Below are positions 32,776-41,159 of a stretch of 41,159 nucleotides of DNA, in pieces. The notes below the pieces were generated by a model. The model was not told the origin of the DNA. It did no database searches and saw nothing but the letters and a program-made list of their open reading frames with translations. Both the position numbers and the translations under genes were made by a program. Each line of letters starts with the position of its first letter. The stretch's first letter is position 1. This DNA is from Persephonella sp. GTDB taxonomy: Bacteria > Aquificota > Aquificia > Aquificales > Hydrogenothermaceae. The stretch lies in the NCBI GenBank assembly GCA_026987075.1, contig JALSNI010000040.1, positions 1-41,159 on the forward strand, read 5' to 3'.

Positions 32776-33390
32776 ATGAGCAACAACGATTTAGATAGAA
32801 TCGTAAGCCAGTTAGTTCCCATTGTTATAGAGCAGACACCAAGGGGAGAAAGGGCTTACGACATATACTCAAGACTTTTAAAGGACAGGATTATACTCCT
32901 TGGATTTCCTATTGACGACCATATAGCAAACCTTGTTATTGCACAGCTACTGTTTTTAGAGTCTGAAGACCCTGATAAAGACATATACATGTATATCAAC
33001 TCTCCCGGTGGTGTCGTAACATCAGGTCTTGCCATTTACGATACAATGAACTACATAAAACCTGATGTGGTTACCATATGCATGGGACAGGCTGCTTCTA
33101 TGGGAGCTTTCCTCCTTTCAGCTGGGACAAAAGGTAAAAGGTATGCCCTTCCAAGTGCAAGAATTATGATTCACCAGCCGTTAGGTGGATTTCAGGGACA
33201 GGCTACCGATATTGAAATACACGCAAAAGAGATATTGAGACTCAAAAAAATGCTAAATGAATATCTGGCAAAACACACAGGACAGAGCGTCAAAAAGATT
33301 GAAAAAGATACAGAAAGGGATTACTTTATGTCTGCCTACGAAGCTAAAGAATACGGACTGATTGATAAAGTAATAGAGAGAAGGCAGTAA
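32776..33390 (+). CDS. clpP: ATP-dependent Clp protease proteolytic subunit
   Basis: The serine protease that forms the 14-subunit chamber used by ClpX. At 204 residues it has the normal length. The catalytic triad is Ser108 ([11 protein letters not shown]), His133 ([11 protein letters not shown]) and Asp182 (ERDYFMSA). Its start directly follows the tig stop, with AAGGAGGAAC as the ribosome binding site. It is followed two bases after its stop by clpX, its ATPase partner. Confidence 0.97.
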   Translation: MSNNDLDRIVSQLVPIVIEQTPRGERAYDIYSRLLKDRIILLGFPIDDHIANLVIAQLLFLESEDPDKDIYMYINSPGGVVTSGLAIYDTMNYIKPDVVTICMGQAASMGAFLLSAGTKGKRYALPSARIMIHQPLGGFQGQATDIEIHAKEILRLKKMLNEYLAKHTGQSVKKIEKDTERDYFMSAYEAKEYGLIDKVIERRQ

Positions 33391-33391
33391 G

Positions 33392-34621
33392 ATGGGAAAC
33401 ATAAATAGATGTTCTTTCTGCGGCAAATCACAGGAAGAGGTAAAGGTTTTAATAGCTGGACCTGACAACATATTTATATGTGATGACTGTATCACCCAGT
33501 GTAATGTTCTTCTGAGAGAAGAGCTTGAAAATGCTCCTCAGGAAGAACTTAAAGAGCTACCTACACCTGCAGAAATCAAAAAAAGATTAGATGAGTATGT
33601 GATAGGACAGGAAAGGGCAAAAAAAATACTGTCTGTAGCCGTTTACAACCATTACAAAAGAATTTTTCACCCTCAAACATACACAGATGAGGATGTAGAA
33701 TTAGAAAAAAGCAATATCCTACTGATAGGTCCCACAGGCTCAGGAAAAACTCTCCTTGCAAGAACACTGGCAAAAATACTGAATGTTCCGTTTGCTATTG
33801 CTGATGCAACTAACATTACTGAAGCTGGGTATGTTGGAGAAGATGTTGAAAGTATTCTGGTAAGACTCCTTCAGGCAGCAGATTACGACATAGAAAGGGC
33901 ACAGAAGGGTATAGTTTATATTGATGAGATAGATAAAATAGCCAAAAAGTCAGGGGAAAATCCATCTATAACAAGGGATGTGTCAGGTGAAGGGGTTCAG
34001 CAGGCACTACTGAAAATATTAGAGGGGACAGTAGCAAACCTGCCACCTCAGGGGGGAAGAAAACATCCCCATCAGGAGTTTATACAGCTTGACACCTCAA
34101 ACATACTGTTTATTTTAGGGGGTGCATTTGTTGGACTGGAAGATATAATAAAACAGAGGATAGGTAAAAAGTCTATAGGATTTGCCACAGAAATAAGGTC
34201 TAAAGAGGAAGAAGAGGGAAATATATTATCAAAGGTTAGAGTAGAAGACCTTATAAAGTTTGGGCTTATACCTGAGTTTATAGGAAGAATACCTGTTATA
34301 GCAACATTAGATGAATTAGACGAAGATGCTCTGGTCAGGGTTCTGACTGAGCCAAAAAATGCACTTATAAAGCAGTATAAAAAGCTTCTTGCCATGGATG
34401 GCGTGGAGCTTGAATTTACAGAAGAAGCAGTAAGGGAGATAGCAAAGGAAGCAATAGAGAGAAAAACAGGAGCAAGAGGGCTGAGGGCAATTGTTGAAGA
34501 GATAATGCTTGATGTTATGTATGAAATTCCACAGGCAAAAGGTGTCAAAAAAGTAGTAATAGACAAGGATGTAGTCCTGAAAAGAAAACAGCCTATCCTG
34601 ATATACGAAAAAGCAAGCTAA
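33392..34621 (+). CDS. clpX: ATP-dependent Clp protease ATPase subunit ClpX
   Basis: The AAA+ unfoldase that feeds substrates to ClpP. The 409-residue protein begins with the zinc-binding domain ([10 protein letters not shown]... and ICDDCITQC, Cys pairs near residues 6-9 and 28-31), then Walker [12 protein letters not shown] near 113, the pore-loop region with [10 protein letters not shown] near 144, Walker [13 protein letters not shown] near 173, and the IGF-like contact loop IGFATE near 263. The sensor motif [10 protein letters not shown] lies near 360. It lies between clpP and engB. Confidence 0.97.
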   Translation: MGNINRCSFCGKSQEEVKVLIAGPDNIFICDDCITQCNVLLREELENAPQEELKELPTPAEIKKRLDEYVIGQERAKKILSVAVYNHYKRIFHPQTYTDEDVELEKSNILLIGPTGSGKTLLARTLAKILNVPFAIADATNITEAGYVGEDVESILVRLLQAADYDIERAQKGIVYIDEIDKIAKKSGENPSITRDVSGEGVQQALLKILEGTVANLPPQGGRKHPHQEFIQLDTSNILFILGGAFVGLEDIIKQRIGKKSIGFATEIRSKEEEEGNILSKVRVEDLIKFGLIPEFIGRIPVIATLDELDEDALVRVLTEPKNALIKQYKKLLAMDGVELEFTEEAVREIAKEAIERKTGARGLRAIVEEIMLDVMYEIPQAKGVKKVVIDKDVVLKRKQPILIYEKAS

Positions 34622-34623
34622 CT

Positions 34624-35205
34624 ATGGCATCAGTAAAAACAGTTAAATTTATAAAAAGTGCAGTAAATCCTAAGGATTATCCTCCTCCCCACTTTCCTGA
34701 AATTGCCATAGTAGGCAGGTCTAACGTGGGGAAGTCCTCCCTTATTAACGCCATATTCAAAAGAAACATAGCAAAAGTTTCTGCATCTCCCGGTAAAACA
34801 CGCCTGATAAACTTTTTTCTGCTGAACGACAGGATATACTTTGTTGACCTTCCTGGTTACGGTTATGCAAAAGTATCTAAAGCAGAAAGGGAAAAGTGGA
34901 GAAGAATGATTGAAACTTACTTTAAAACAAGGGAAAATCTCTCCCTTGTTATAATGCTTGTTGACAGCAGACACGAGCCAACAAGATTAGACATAATGAT
35001 GAAACAGTGGCTTGAAAGCCTTGACATTCCGTATGTTGTCGTTGCAACAAAAGCAGACAAACTAAACCAGAGTGAAAGGGCAAAAGCAGTAAAAAGGATA
35101 AGAAAAGTTTTGAACCTGCCGGAAAACATACCGGTATTCCTCACCTCCTCAAAAGAAAAAACAGGAATAAAAGAACTTATGGGATTTATTTTTGATAGAT
35201 TGTAA
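34624..35205 (+). CDS. engB: Ribosome-biogenesis GTPase EngB/YsxC/YihA
   Basis: A 193-residue GTPase needed for large-subunit ribosome assembly. GTP motifs are visible in order: G1 GRSNVGKSS near residue 31, G2 with PGKTRLINFF near 57, G3 DLPGYGYAK near 76, G4 ATKADKLN near 141, and G5 TSSKEKTGI near 172. The ATG lies 2 bp after the clpX stop; no strong ribosome binding site is seen, which suggests coupling. It ends the tig-clpP-clpX operon, and about 100 bp without a gene follows before rpsA. Confidence 0.95.
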   Translation: MASVKTVKFIKSAVNPKDYPPPHFPEIAIVGRSNVGKSSLINAIFKRNIAKVSASPGKTRLINFFLLNDRIYFVDLPGYGYAKVSKAEREKWRRMIETYFKTRENLSLVIMLVDSRHEPTRLDIMMKQWLESLDIPYVVVATKADKLNQSERAKAVKRIRKVLNLPENIPVFLTSSKEKTGIKELMGFIFDRL

Positions 35206-35242
35206 TACAAGGAATAACTATTTCCAAACACTTCCATAAATA

Positions 35243-35271
35243 TTTATACACAAAAATAAAAATGTTAAAAT
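35243..35271 (+). promoter_or_regulatory. Putative promoter of rpsA operon
   Basis: TTTATA (35243-35248), 17 bases, then TAAAAT (35266-35271) with an upstream TGT that gives an extended -10. It lies in the 99-bp AT-rich gap between engB and rpsA, about 34 bp before the rpsA start. Confidence 0.5.
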
Positions 35272-35304
35272 TGTTGATTAAATGATTAAGCTTGAGGTTT
35301 CATA

Positions 35305-36960
35305 ATGGAAAACTATCAGTCAGAATTTGAAAAATTCTTAGAAGAGGATTTAGCCAATATCCATTACTATCATAAAGGAGAAAGAGTTAAGGGCAGAATT
35401 GTAAAAATTCAAGACAACATTGCGTTTGTAGACATTGGTCAGAAAACAGAAGTTGCTATCGATACAAACGAAATAGAAGGCTTTAAAGAGGGAGATGAGA
35501 TAGAAGCTGTATATTTAGGGAAGAAAAACAAAGAAGGATACGACCTTATATCAAGAAAGCCTATACTATTTGAACAAAATCTAAAAAATGTAGAAAAAGC
35601 ATTTAATGAAAGAGAAAAAATTAATGCAAAACTTATCAAAAAAACAAACAAGGGATTTTTAGTAGACATTAACAGCATAAAGGCGTACCTACCATATTCA
35701 GAATCTGGATTGAAAAAAGGTGAAGAATTTCCACCAGCAGAATTTGATGTTTATGTAATCAAATTTGAGAAAAAAGGAAAATATCCTAACATAGTAGTGT
35801 CTCGAAAAGAAGCAATAAAAGAAGAAGAAGAGGAAAAGAAAAGAAAAATATTCTCTATATTAGAAGAAGGAAAAACAGTTAAGGGAAAAGTTGTTAAAAT
35901 AACAGACAAAGGAGCTGTCCTGTCCTTAGAAAACACTGTTTTTGGATTTTTACCTCAAGCATTATATTCATGGGATAAAAACAGAAAGATACAGGACGAA
36001 CTGTCCATAAGCTCAGAAATAGAAGTTGTTGTAAAGGAATTAGACAGGGAGAATCAAAAAATAGTATTCTCAAGAAGAGACCTTGAACCAGACCCATGGA
36101 AAGAGTTTGACAAAAATGTTGGAGATATTGTTGAAGCAGTAGTAAAAGAGATAAATGATTACGGCATTGTTGTAAAAGTAGGAGAGATAGAAGGATTTAT
36201 ATACAAGATGGAAACAGACCATTTAAAACCCCTTGAATACAAAAAGAGATTTAAAAAAGGTCAAAAAATAACAGCAAAAATAATAGAACTTGATAGAAAC
36301 AAAAGAAAATTAAAACTCAGCATAAAAGCAACCGTTCCACATCCAATAGACACATTCATAGAAAAACACCCAGAAGGTTCTGTAGTTGAAGGAAAAATAA
36401 AAGAGATAAAAACCAAAATAGCCATAATAGACCTTGGGGAAGGAATAGAAGGAATACTTCACATTGAAGATGCTACCTGGAATCCGAAAATTAGGAGTAT
36501 CTCAAATGTCCTAAAAGGAAAAAACATTAAACAGTTTAAAGTATTAGGAAGAGAAGGAAATAAAATAAAATTAGGGCTGAAGCAATTTAGAACCAATCCA
36601 TGGGATGATTACTTATCTAAACACAAAGAGGGAGACATAGTCTCTGGAAAAGTTATAAAACTAATTGACAGAGGAGCTTTTGTAGAACTTGACGAAGATG
36701 TAGAAGGATTTATACCTCTAAAACATATATCCAAAGAAAAGATAAATATACCCAGTGATAAACTTTCTTTAGGTCAAGAAATAAATGCAAAAATCATAAA
36801 AATAAAAGATAAAGACATCATACTCAGCATAAAAGCATTAGAAAAAGAAAAAGAGAAAAACGAAATAGAAAAAGCCCTTAAAAAAGTAAAACCTAAAGGA
36901 GATTCCTTAGGAACATTAGGAGAAATTCTCAAAGAAAAATTGAAAAATATGGGAAAGTAG
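35305..36960 (+). CDS. rpsA: 30S ribosomal protein S1 / multi-S1-domain protein
   Basis: A 551-residue protein made of six S1 (OB-fold) RNA-binding domains, roughly at residues 25-88, 104-170, 190-256, 272-343, 358-424 and 443-514. Domain 4 reads GDIVEAVVKEINDYGIVVKVGEIEGFI and domain 6 GDIVSGKVIKLIDRGAFVELDEDVEGFIPL (in parts). S1 helps mRNA bind to the ribosome. The six-domain layout fits Gram-negative ribosomal S1. A Lys/Glu-rich tail follows domain 6. GAGG is seven bases before the ATG. The exchanger gene starts directly after its stop. Confidence 0.9.
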   Translation: MENYQSEFEKFLEEDLANIHYYHKGERVKGRIVKIQDNIAFVDIGQKTEVAIDTNEIEGFKEGDEIEAVYLGKKNKEGYDLISRKPILFEQNLKNVEKAFNEREKINAKLIKKTNKGFLVDINSIKAYLPYSESGLKKGEEFPPAEFDVYVIKFEKKGKYPNIVVSRKEAIKEEEEEKKRKIFSILEEGKTVKGKVVKITDKGAVLSLENTVFGFLPQALYSWDKNRKIQDELSISSEIEVVVKELDRENQKIVFSRRDLEPDPWKEFDKNVGDIVEAVVKEINDYGIVVKVGEIEGFIYKMETDHLKPLEYKKRFKKGQKITAKIIELDRNKRKLKLSIKATVPHPIDTFIEKHPEGSVVEGKIKEIKTKIAIIDLGEGIEGILHIEDATWNPKIRSISNVLKGKNIKQFKVLGREGNKIKLGLKQFRTNPWDDYLSKHKEGDIVSGKVIKLIDRGAFVELDEDVEGFIPLKHISKEKINIPSDKLSLGQEINAKIIKIKDKDIILSIKALEKEKEKNEIEKALKKVKPKGDSLGTLGEILKEKLKNMGK

Positions 36961-37962
36961 ATGCTGATTGATATAGTTCTTTTTTTAGCTGGACTTATCT
37001 TTATACTCATATCCGCGGAAATATTTACTAACGGCGTTGAAGCATTAGGACACCGCCTAAACTTATCAACAAACTTCACAGGAAGTGTATTGGCTGCAGT
37101 AGGAACAGCTCTTCCAGAAACTATACTCCCTATAATAGCTGTATTTTTCTTTGCAGAAGGAAAAGGACACGAGATTGGTGTAGGAGCCATATTAGGAGCT
37201 CCTTTTATGTTATCTACACTGGCATTTCCACTTATTGGATTAACAGTTATACTTGCCCATTTCTGGTTAAAAAAAAGAGCATTAGAAATAAACATAGAAA
37301 CAGTAGGATTTAGAAGAGATATAGTATTTTTCCTCTTTGCTTACTCTATAGCTCTCTTTATAGTTCCTTACGAAAACGAAACACTCAGGACATTCACCGC
37401 AATTTTCTTAGTATTTTTATACGTGTTATACATATGGCTTACCCTTAAAGGTGAAAGCAATGAAATGGAAGAAGTGGAGAAATTATACTTTTCTCCTAAT
37501 AATCCACATCCCCATACGGCAGTTATATTGTCTCAAGTAATTACAGCTCTAATTGTAATGATAACAGGAGCACACATGTTTGTCAGCGGAATAGAAAAGA
37601 TAAGTTTACATTTTGGATTTCCAGCACTGCTTTTTTCCTTATTGGTTGCACCTGTAGCAACAGAGCTACCAGAAAAAGTAAACAGCATATTCTGGATATT
37701 CAGGAAAAAAGATTCTCTCGCAGTTGGAAATGTTAGCGGAGCTATGGTCTTTCAGAGCACAATACCTGTTGGATTTGGTATCGTGTTTACAGAATGGAAA
37801 ATAACTGGCTTGGCTATGGTATCTGGAGTATTCGCTATAATTGCTGGTTTTCTCGCCCTCGTTTTATCCTATGTAGACAAAAAATTGATACCCTTTGGAC
37901 TTACAGTTGGAGGAATTTTTTATATTATTTATATTTATTTAGCTATAAAAGAATTTGTATAA
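36961..37962 (+). CDS. Sodium/calcium exchanger family membrane protein
   Basis: A 333-residue integral membrane protein with about ten hydrophobic segments and the two alpha repeats of the Ca/cation antiporter superfamily: [17 protein letters not shown] near residues 41-57 and [18 protein letters not shown] near 229-246, each with the ion-binding Glu. A hydrophilic loop (about 160-182) with [15 protein letters not shown] separates the halves. It probably swaps Na or H for Ca or another cation at the inner membrane. Its ATG abuts the rpsA stop, and it lies 10 bp before accA, so it is part of the rpsA-accA operon. Confidence 0.88.
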   Translation: MLIDIVLFLAGLIFILISAEIFTNGVEALGHRLNLSTNFTGSVLAAVGTALPETILPIIAVFFFAEGKGHEIGVGAILGAPFMLSTLAFPLIGLTVILAHFWLKKRALEINIETVGFRRDIVFFLFAYSIALFIVPYENETLRTFTAIFLVFLYVLYIWLTLKGESNEMEEVEKLYFSPNNPHPHTAVILSQVITALIVMITGAHMFVSGIEKISLHFGFPALLFSLLVAPVATELPEKVNSIFWIFRKKDSLAVGNVSGAMVFQSTIPVGFGIVFTEWKITGLAMVSGVFAIIAGFLALVLSYVDKKLIPFGLTVGGIFYIIYIYLAIKEFV

Positions 37963-37972
37963 GAGGGAATGT

Positions 37973-38917
37973 ATGGAGCTAAACAAAGAAATACAGTCTC
38001 TTTCAGAAAGAATAGAGATACTAAGAAAAGAAATAAAAGAAGGAAAAAAAGAAAAAATATCAGAGTTAGTTCAGGCAAGAGCCCAGTTCAGAAAATTAAC
38101 AAAACAAAAAATGCAAAACTTAACAGCATGGGAAAGAGTCCAGCTTGCAAGACATCCTAAAAGACCCCACACATCTGACTACATACAAAACATATTCACA
38201 GACTTTATAGAGCTGCACGGAGATAGAAGATTTGGTGACGACAAAGCTATAATTGCCGGTTTTGCATTTTTTGAGGGAATTCCAGTGGCAGTAATTGGCC
38301 ACGAAAAAGGAAAAGATACAAAGGAAAAGATAGAAAGAAACTTTGGTATGCCCCATCCAGAAGGATACAGAAAAGCAATAAGAATAATGAAATTAGCAGA
38401 AAAATTTAACAGACCTGTTATCACCTTTATAGATACTCCCGGAGCTTATCCTGGTATTGGAGCAGAAGAGAGAGGGCAGTCTCAGGCCATAGCAGAAAGT
38501 ATCATGACAATGGGAGGATTAAAGGTTCCTGTTATATGCACAGTAATAGGAGAAGGAGGAAGCGGCGGAGCTTTAGCATTAGGAGTAGGGGATAAAATTC
38601 TGATGCTTGAAAATGCTATATATTCTGTTATATCTCCTGAAGGATGTGCAGCAATACTGTTTAAATCTCAGGAAAAAGCACCGGAAGCAGCAGAAAGTCT
38701 GAAAATAACAGCAAAAGACCTGAAAGAATTAGGAATAATAGATTGTATCGTTCCAGAACCATTAGGTGGAGCACATCTACAACCTAAAAAGATGTTCAGA
38801 TTACTCAAAAGAGCAATAAGAAACAATCTCAAAAAGATTATCAACACAGACCCAGAAGAGTTAGTTGAGAAAAGACAGGCAAAATTTTACTCTATGGGGC
38901 GATTTATAGAAAAATAG
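37973..38917 (+). CDS. accA: Acetyl-CoA carboxylase carboxyltransferase subunit alpha
   Basis: With AccD it transfers CO2 from biotin-BCCP to acetyl-CoA, the first step of fatty acid synthesis. The ATG at 37973 gives 314 residues, starting with a helical [19 protein letters not shown] region that is usual in AccA; a TTG at 37955 would overlap the exchanger gene. Motifs include [56 protein letters not shown], and [21 protein letters not shown] precedes the ATG. accD, accB and accC are not in the window. Confidence 0.96.
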   Translation: MELNKEIQSLSERIEILRKEIKEGKKEKISELVQARAQFRKLTKQKMQNLTAWERVQLARHPKRPHTSDYIQNIFTDFIELHGDRRFGDDKAIIAGFAFFEGIPVAVIGHEKGKDTKEKIERNFGMPHPEGYRKAIRIMKLAEKFNRPVITFIDTPGAYPGIGAEERGQSQAIAESIMTMGGLKVPVICTVIGEGGSGGALALGVGDKILMLENAIYSVISPEGCAAILFKSQEKAPEAAESLKITAKDLKELGIIDCIVPEPLGGAHLQPKKMFRLLKRAIRNNLKKIINTDPEELVEKRQAKFYSMGRFIEK

Positions 38918-39919
38918 ATGAAAATATTAGTCTGGCAAACAGCATTTTTAGGAGACCTTATACTGACAACACCTCTCCTTCACTCTATCAAAAATATATT
39001 TCCAAACAGCACTCTTACTGTTATATCAAAACCTTTTGGAAAAGATGTATTAAAAAACAATCCATATGTAGATACACTAATCACCTTTGACAAAAAACAG
39101 AATTCCACATGGCAGCTGATAAAACAACTTAGAAAAGAAAAATATGATGTAGCTATATCACCCCATAGGTCCCACAGAGCATCTTACTCACTATTTTTGA
39201 GCAAAATACCCTTTAGAGTAGGTTTTGACAAAGCAGGCTTTTCATTTCTGTATACAAAAACTGTTCCCCATAAATTTGACGGAACGCACGAAATAGACAG
39301 AAATCTATTACTGCTTACAGTATTTCCCCAATATAAAAAAAACAAGTTACACACAACACCGGAAATATTCCTAACAGAAGAAGAAGAAAAAAGCTTCAAC
39401 AAATTTAATTTAGAAAAAAAAGACTACATCCTGATAGCCCCTGGTTCAAAATGGAGCACAAAAAGATGGACTAAAGAAGGCTTTGCCAGTGTTATAGAGC
39501 AGCTAACTGAAAAAGGAGAAAAACCTGTTATTATAGGGGGAAAGGAAGACCAACAGTATGTATCAGAAATTATCTCTATTTTAAAAAACAAAAATAAAGT
39601 GCTTAACTTGACTGGCAAAACTACATTAAGAGAAAGTTTTACCCTTGTAAAATACGCAAAAGGTTTAATATCAAATGACTCTGCACCTGTTCACATGGCC
39701 GTGGCTTTTAACACACCAGTAGTTGACATTTATGGTCCTACAGTGACAGACTATGGATTTTATCCATACAGAAATGGAACGGTCGTTGAAATAAAAGAGC
39801 TTGAATGCCGACCCTGTGGATTGCACGGCCACAACCAGTGTCCTATAAGAACCCACGAATGTATGAAAAAAATCAGCCCAGAAATGGTTTTACAGGCTTA
39901 TAATAAAATTGTATTATAA
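38918..39919 (+). CDS. waaF: Heptosyltransferase, WaaF-like (GT9)
   Basis: A 333-residue GT9 glycosyltransferase that adds heptose to the LPS inner core from ADP-heptose. The N-terminal ILVWQTAFLGDLILTTPLL holds the conserved Asp; the donor domain has IAPGSKWSTKRWT near residue 169, PVIIGGKEDQ near 203, LISNDSAPVHMAVAFNTPVVDIYGPT near 246-271 (in parts) and the Cys-rich CRPCGLHGHNQCP near 292-304. These fit heptosyltransferase II; heptosyltransferase I or III cannot be excluded. Its ATG abuts the accA stop. With waaA and lpxB the window holds three separate LPS steps. Confidence 0.86.
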   Translation: MKILVWQTAFLGDLILTTPLLHSIKNIFPNSTLTVISKPFGKDVLKNNPYVDTLITFDKKQNSTWQLIKQLRKEKYDVAISPHRSHRASYSLFLSKIPFRVGFDKAGFSFLYTKTVPHKFDGTHEIDRNLLLLTVFPQYKKNKLHTTPEIFLTEEEEKSFNKFNLEKKDYILIAPGSKWSTKRWTKEGFASVIEQLTEKGEKPVIIGGKEDQQYVSEIISILKNKNKVLNLTGKTTLRESFTLVKYAKGLISNDSAPVHMAVAFNTPVVDIYGPTVTDYGFYPYRNGTVVEIKELECRPCGLHGHNQCPIRTHECMKKISPEMVLQAYNKIVL

Positions 39920-39944
39920 CATAGTATAGAGAGGAACATAGATA

Positions 39945-40790
39945 ATGTATAAGCTCGTGAAGTTAGTAATTATTTTAGCTTTATACTGGTCTATTGTGTC
40001 CTGCAATGGTGAAAGTGATAATGTGTATGACAATAGTTCTAATGAAATCAATTTATCTGTAGAAACAACATGGTATTGGCAACTTTTAGTAGATGATAGT
40101 CATCCCCTTCGAACAGATATACCTGCCATACTATATGACATAGACCTTTTTGATATATCAGCGGAAACAATACGTTTTTTAAAAAGTAATGGAAAAATAA
40201 TAATTTGTTATTTTAGTGCTGGAAGTTACGAAGAATGGAGACCAGATGCACAGAAGTTTCCTCCTGAGTCCATAGGGAAGCCCTTAGATAACTGGGAAGG
40301 AGAAAGATGGTTAGATATAAGAAATGAAACTGTTAAGCAAATAATGATTGATAGGTTAAAGCTTGCAAAACAGAAAGGTTGTGATGGGGTTGAACCAGAT
40401 AATGTTGATGGATATATAAACGATACAGGTTTTAACATTACATATGAAGATCAATTGATTTACAATAAATTTTTGGCAAAAGAAGCTCATAAACTGGGTC
40501 TATTGATAGGTTTAAAAAATGACCTGGAACAAATAAATGAACTTGTAGATTATTTCGATTTTGCAATAAACGAACAATGCTTTGAATTTAACGAATGCCA
40601 TAAGTTATTACCATTTATATATCAAGGTAAACCTATCTTTAATGCAGAATATAAAGATGTCTATGTATATGATGAAAATACATTTAAAGACCTATGTTCT
40701 GAAGCTAAACAACTGAACATAAGAACTATTGTTTTACCTCTAAACTTAGATGGAAGTTTTGTTAAAAGCTGCGATTATGGAGAATACTGA
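39945..40790 (+). CDS. GH114-like (endo-alpha-1,4-polygalactosaminidase family) lipoprotein
   Basis: A 281-residue secreted protein with a lipoprotein signal (VKLVIILALYWSIVSC, Cys20). The mature TIM-barrel-like part shows the GH114 pattern: WYWQLL near 38, an early strand YDIDLFDIS, KIIICYFSAGSYEEWRPDA near 83-101, WLDIRN near 119, GCDGVEPDNVDGY near 141-153 with the likely catalytic acids, and GLLIGLKND near 179. Members cut or bind galactosaminoglycans. Codon choice looks slightly looser than in its neighbours (more TGT, AAT, GAT), which might reflect transfer. It lies 25 bp after waaF-like. Confidence 0.83.
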   Translation: MYKLVKLVIILALYWSIVSCNGESDNVYDNSSNEINLSVETTWYWQLLVDDSHPLRTDIPAILYDIDLFDISAETIRFLKSNGKIIICYFSAGSYEEWRPDAQKFPPESIGKPLDNWEGERWLDIRNETVKQIMIDRLKLAKQKGCDGVEPDNVDGYINDTGFNITYEDQLIYNKFLAKEAHKLGLLIGLKNDLEQINELVDYFDFAINEQCFEFNECHKLLPFIYQGKPIFNAEYKDVYVYDENTFKDLCSEAKQLNIRTIVLPLNLDGSFVKSCDYGEY

Positions 40791-40804
40791 GGTCGGGTAA
40801 GAAA

Positions 40805-41159
40805 ATGAGTGTGCATCTAAATGCAAAAGAAGAGATAAAAAAGCTATCTGCAAAGATAAAAGAAGAAATCATCCGCTTTAGAAGACAGATTCATATGTAT
40901 CCAGAACTTTCAGGAAAAGAAGAAAAAACGGCAAAATTTGTTGCACAAAAGTTAAGAGAATTTGGAGTAGATGAAGTTATTGAAAACTTTGGGGGAACAA
41001 CTGCTGTTGTTGGACTAATAAAGGGAAAACACGATGTTACTGTTGCCCTTAGAGCAGATATGGATGCCCTCCCAATGATAGAAAAGACAGGAAAAGAATA
41101 CGCATCAAAGATATCTGGAGTTATGCATTCTTGTGGACACGATGCCCACACAGCAATGC
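40805..41159 (+). CDS. M20 family amidohydrolase, 5' part only
   Basis: The first 118 codons of an M20D-type metal-dependent amidohydrolase (hippurate/IAA-amino-acid/N-acetyl-diaminopimelate type), cut off by the window edge. Family features seen so far: FRRQIHMYPELSGKEEKTAKF near residues 25-45 (in parts), VALRADMDALPM with a metal or active-site Asp near 82-93, and SCGHDAHTAM near 109-118, where Cys and His bind metal. Substrate cannot be told from this part. The ATG follows the GH114-like stop by 14 bp, with GGGTAAG as a weak ribosome binding site. Confidence 0.93.
   Translation, partial: MSVHLNAKEEIKKLSAKIKEEIIRFRRQIHMYPELSGKEEKTAKFVAQKLREFGVDEVIENFGGTTAVVGLIKGKHDVTVALRADMDALPMIEKTGKEYASKISGVMHSCGHDAHTAM

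Overview
The window reads as chromosomal DNA of a low-GC, Gram-negative thermophile, most likely an Aquificota of the Hydrogenothermaceae type (Persephonella-like). Reasons: AT-rich coding sequence heavy in AGA, ATA and AAA codons, Lys/Glu-rich proteins, lipid A and LPS core genes (lpxB, waaA, waaF-like, lnt), a flagellar flhF-flhG-fliA cluster, a fumarate reductase/succinate dehydrogenase flavoprotein standing alone, and scattered, tightly packed mixed-function operons. The genus is inference; no 16S gene is present.

Layout. (1) 1-2.4 kb: queA (queuosine) converging on a small DUF167 gene, then a membrane protein, aroK and acpS. (2) 2.4-5.6 kb: flhF-flhG-fliA plus an unrecognised helical protein, behind an exact sigma-54 promoter match. 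(3) 5.6-12.4 kb, minus strand: minC-minD-minE-hisG-glmU-surA-like-trpD-small membrane protein-fabL-like, nine tightly spaced genes joining division-site placement with histidine, tryptophan, peptidoglycan-precursor, envelope-folding and fatty-acid functions. (4) 12.4-19.1 kb, plus: lysA, purD, sdhA/frdA, a terminator, pyrK-like, queD, a possible 42-residue membrane peptide, a gamma-carbonic anhydrase, an HU/IHF protein and tRNA-Pro(GGG).

(5) 19.1-29.8 kb: a Rad52-like annealing protein (minus), lpxB, a CsgG-like lipoprotein with an exported partner (minus), then fetB-waaA-mbfA-like-yicC-M48/TPR protease, a 3Fe-type ferredoxin (minus), lnt and a V4R-like protein. Two probable iron-export proteins flank waaA. 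(6) 29.8-31.3 kb is the only loose region: tRNA-His(GTG), a small lipoprotein, tandem tRNA-Leu(CAG)/(TAG), an inverted repeat, a truncated P-loop ATPase remnant and a basic helical protein. (7) 31.4-39.9 kb: tig-clpP-clpX-engB, then rpsA-(Ca/Na exchanger)-accA-waaF-like. (8) 39.9 kb to the end: a GH114-like lipoprotein and the start of an M20 amidohydrolase.

Most of the window is ordinary housekeeping DNA. I see no CRISPR array, insertion sequence, prophage or recognisable defence system. The points most worth following are the sigma-54 promoter with the unknown fliA-linked protein, the bacterial Rad52-like protein, the iron-export pair around waaA, the CsgG-like pair, and the tRNA-associated remnant region near 30.6 kb.
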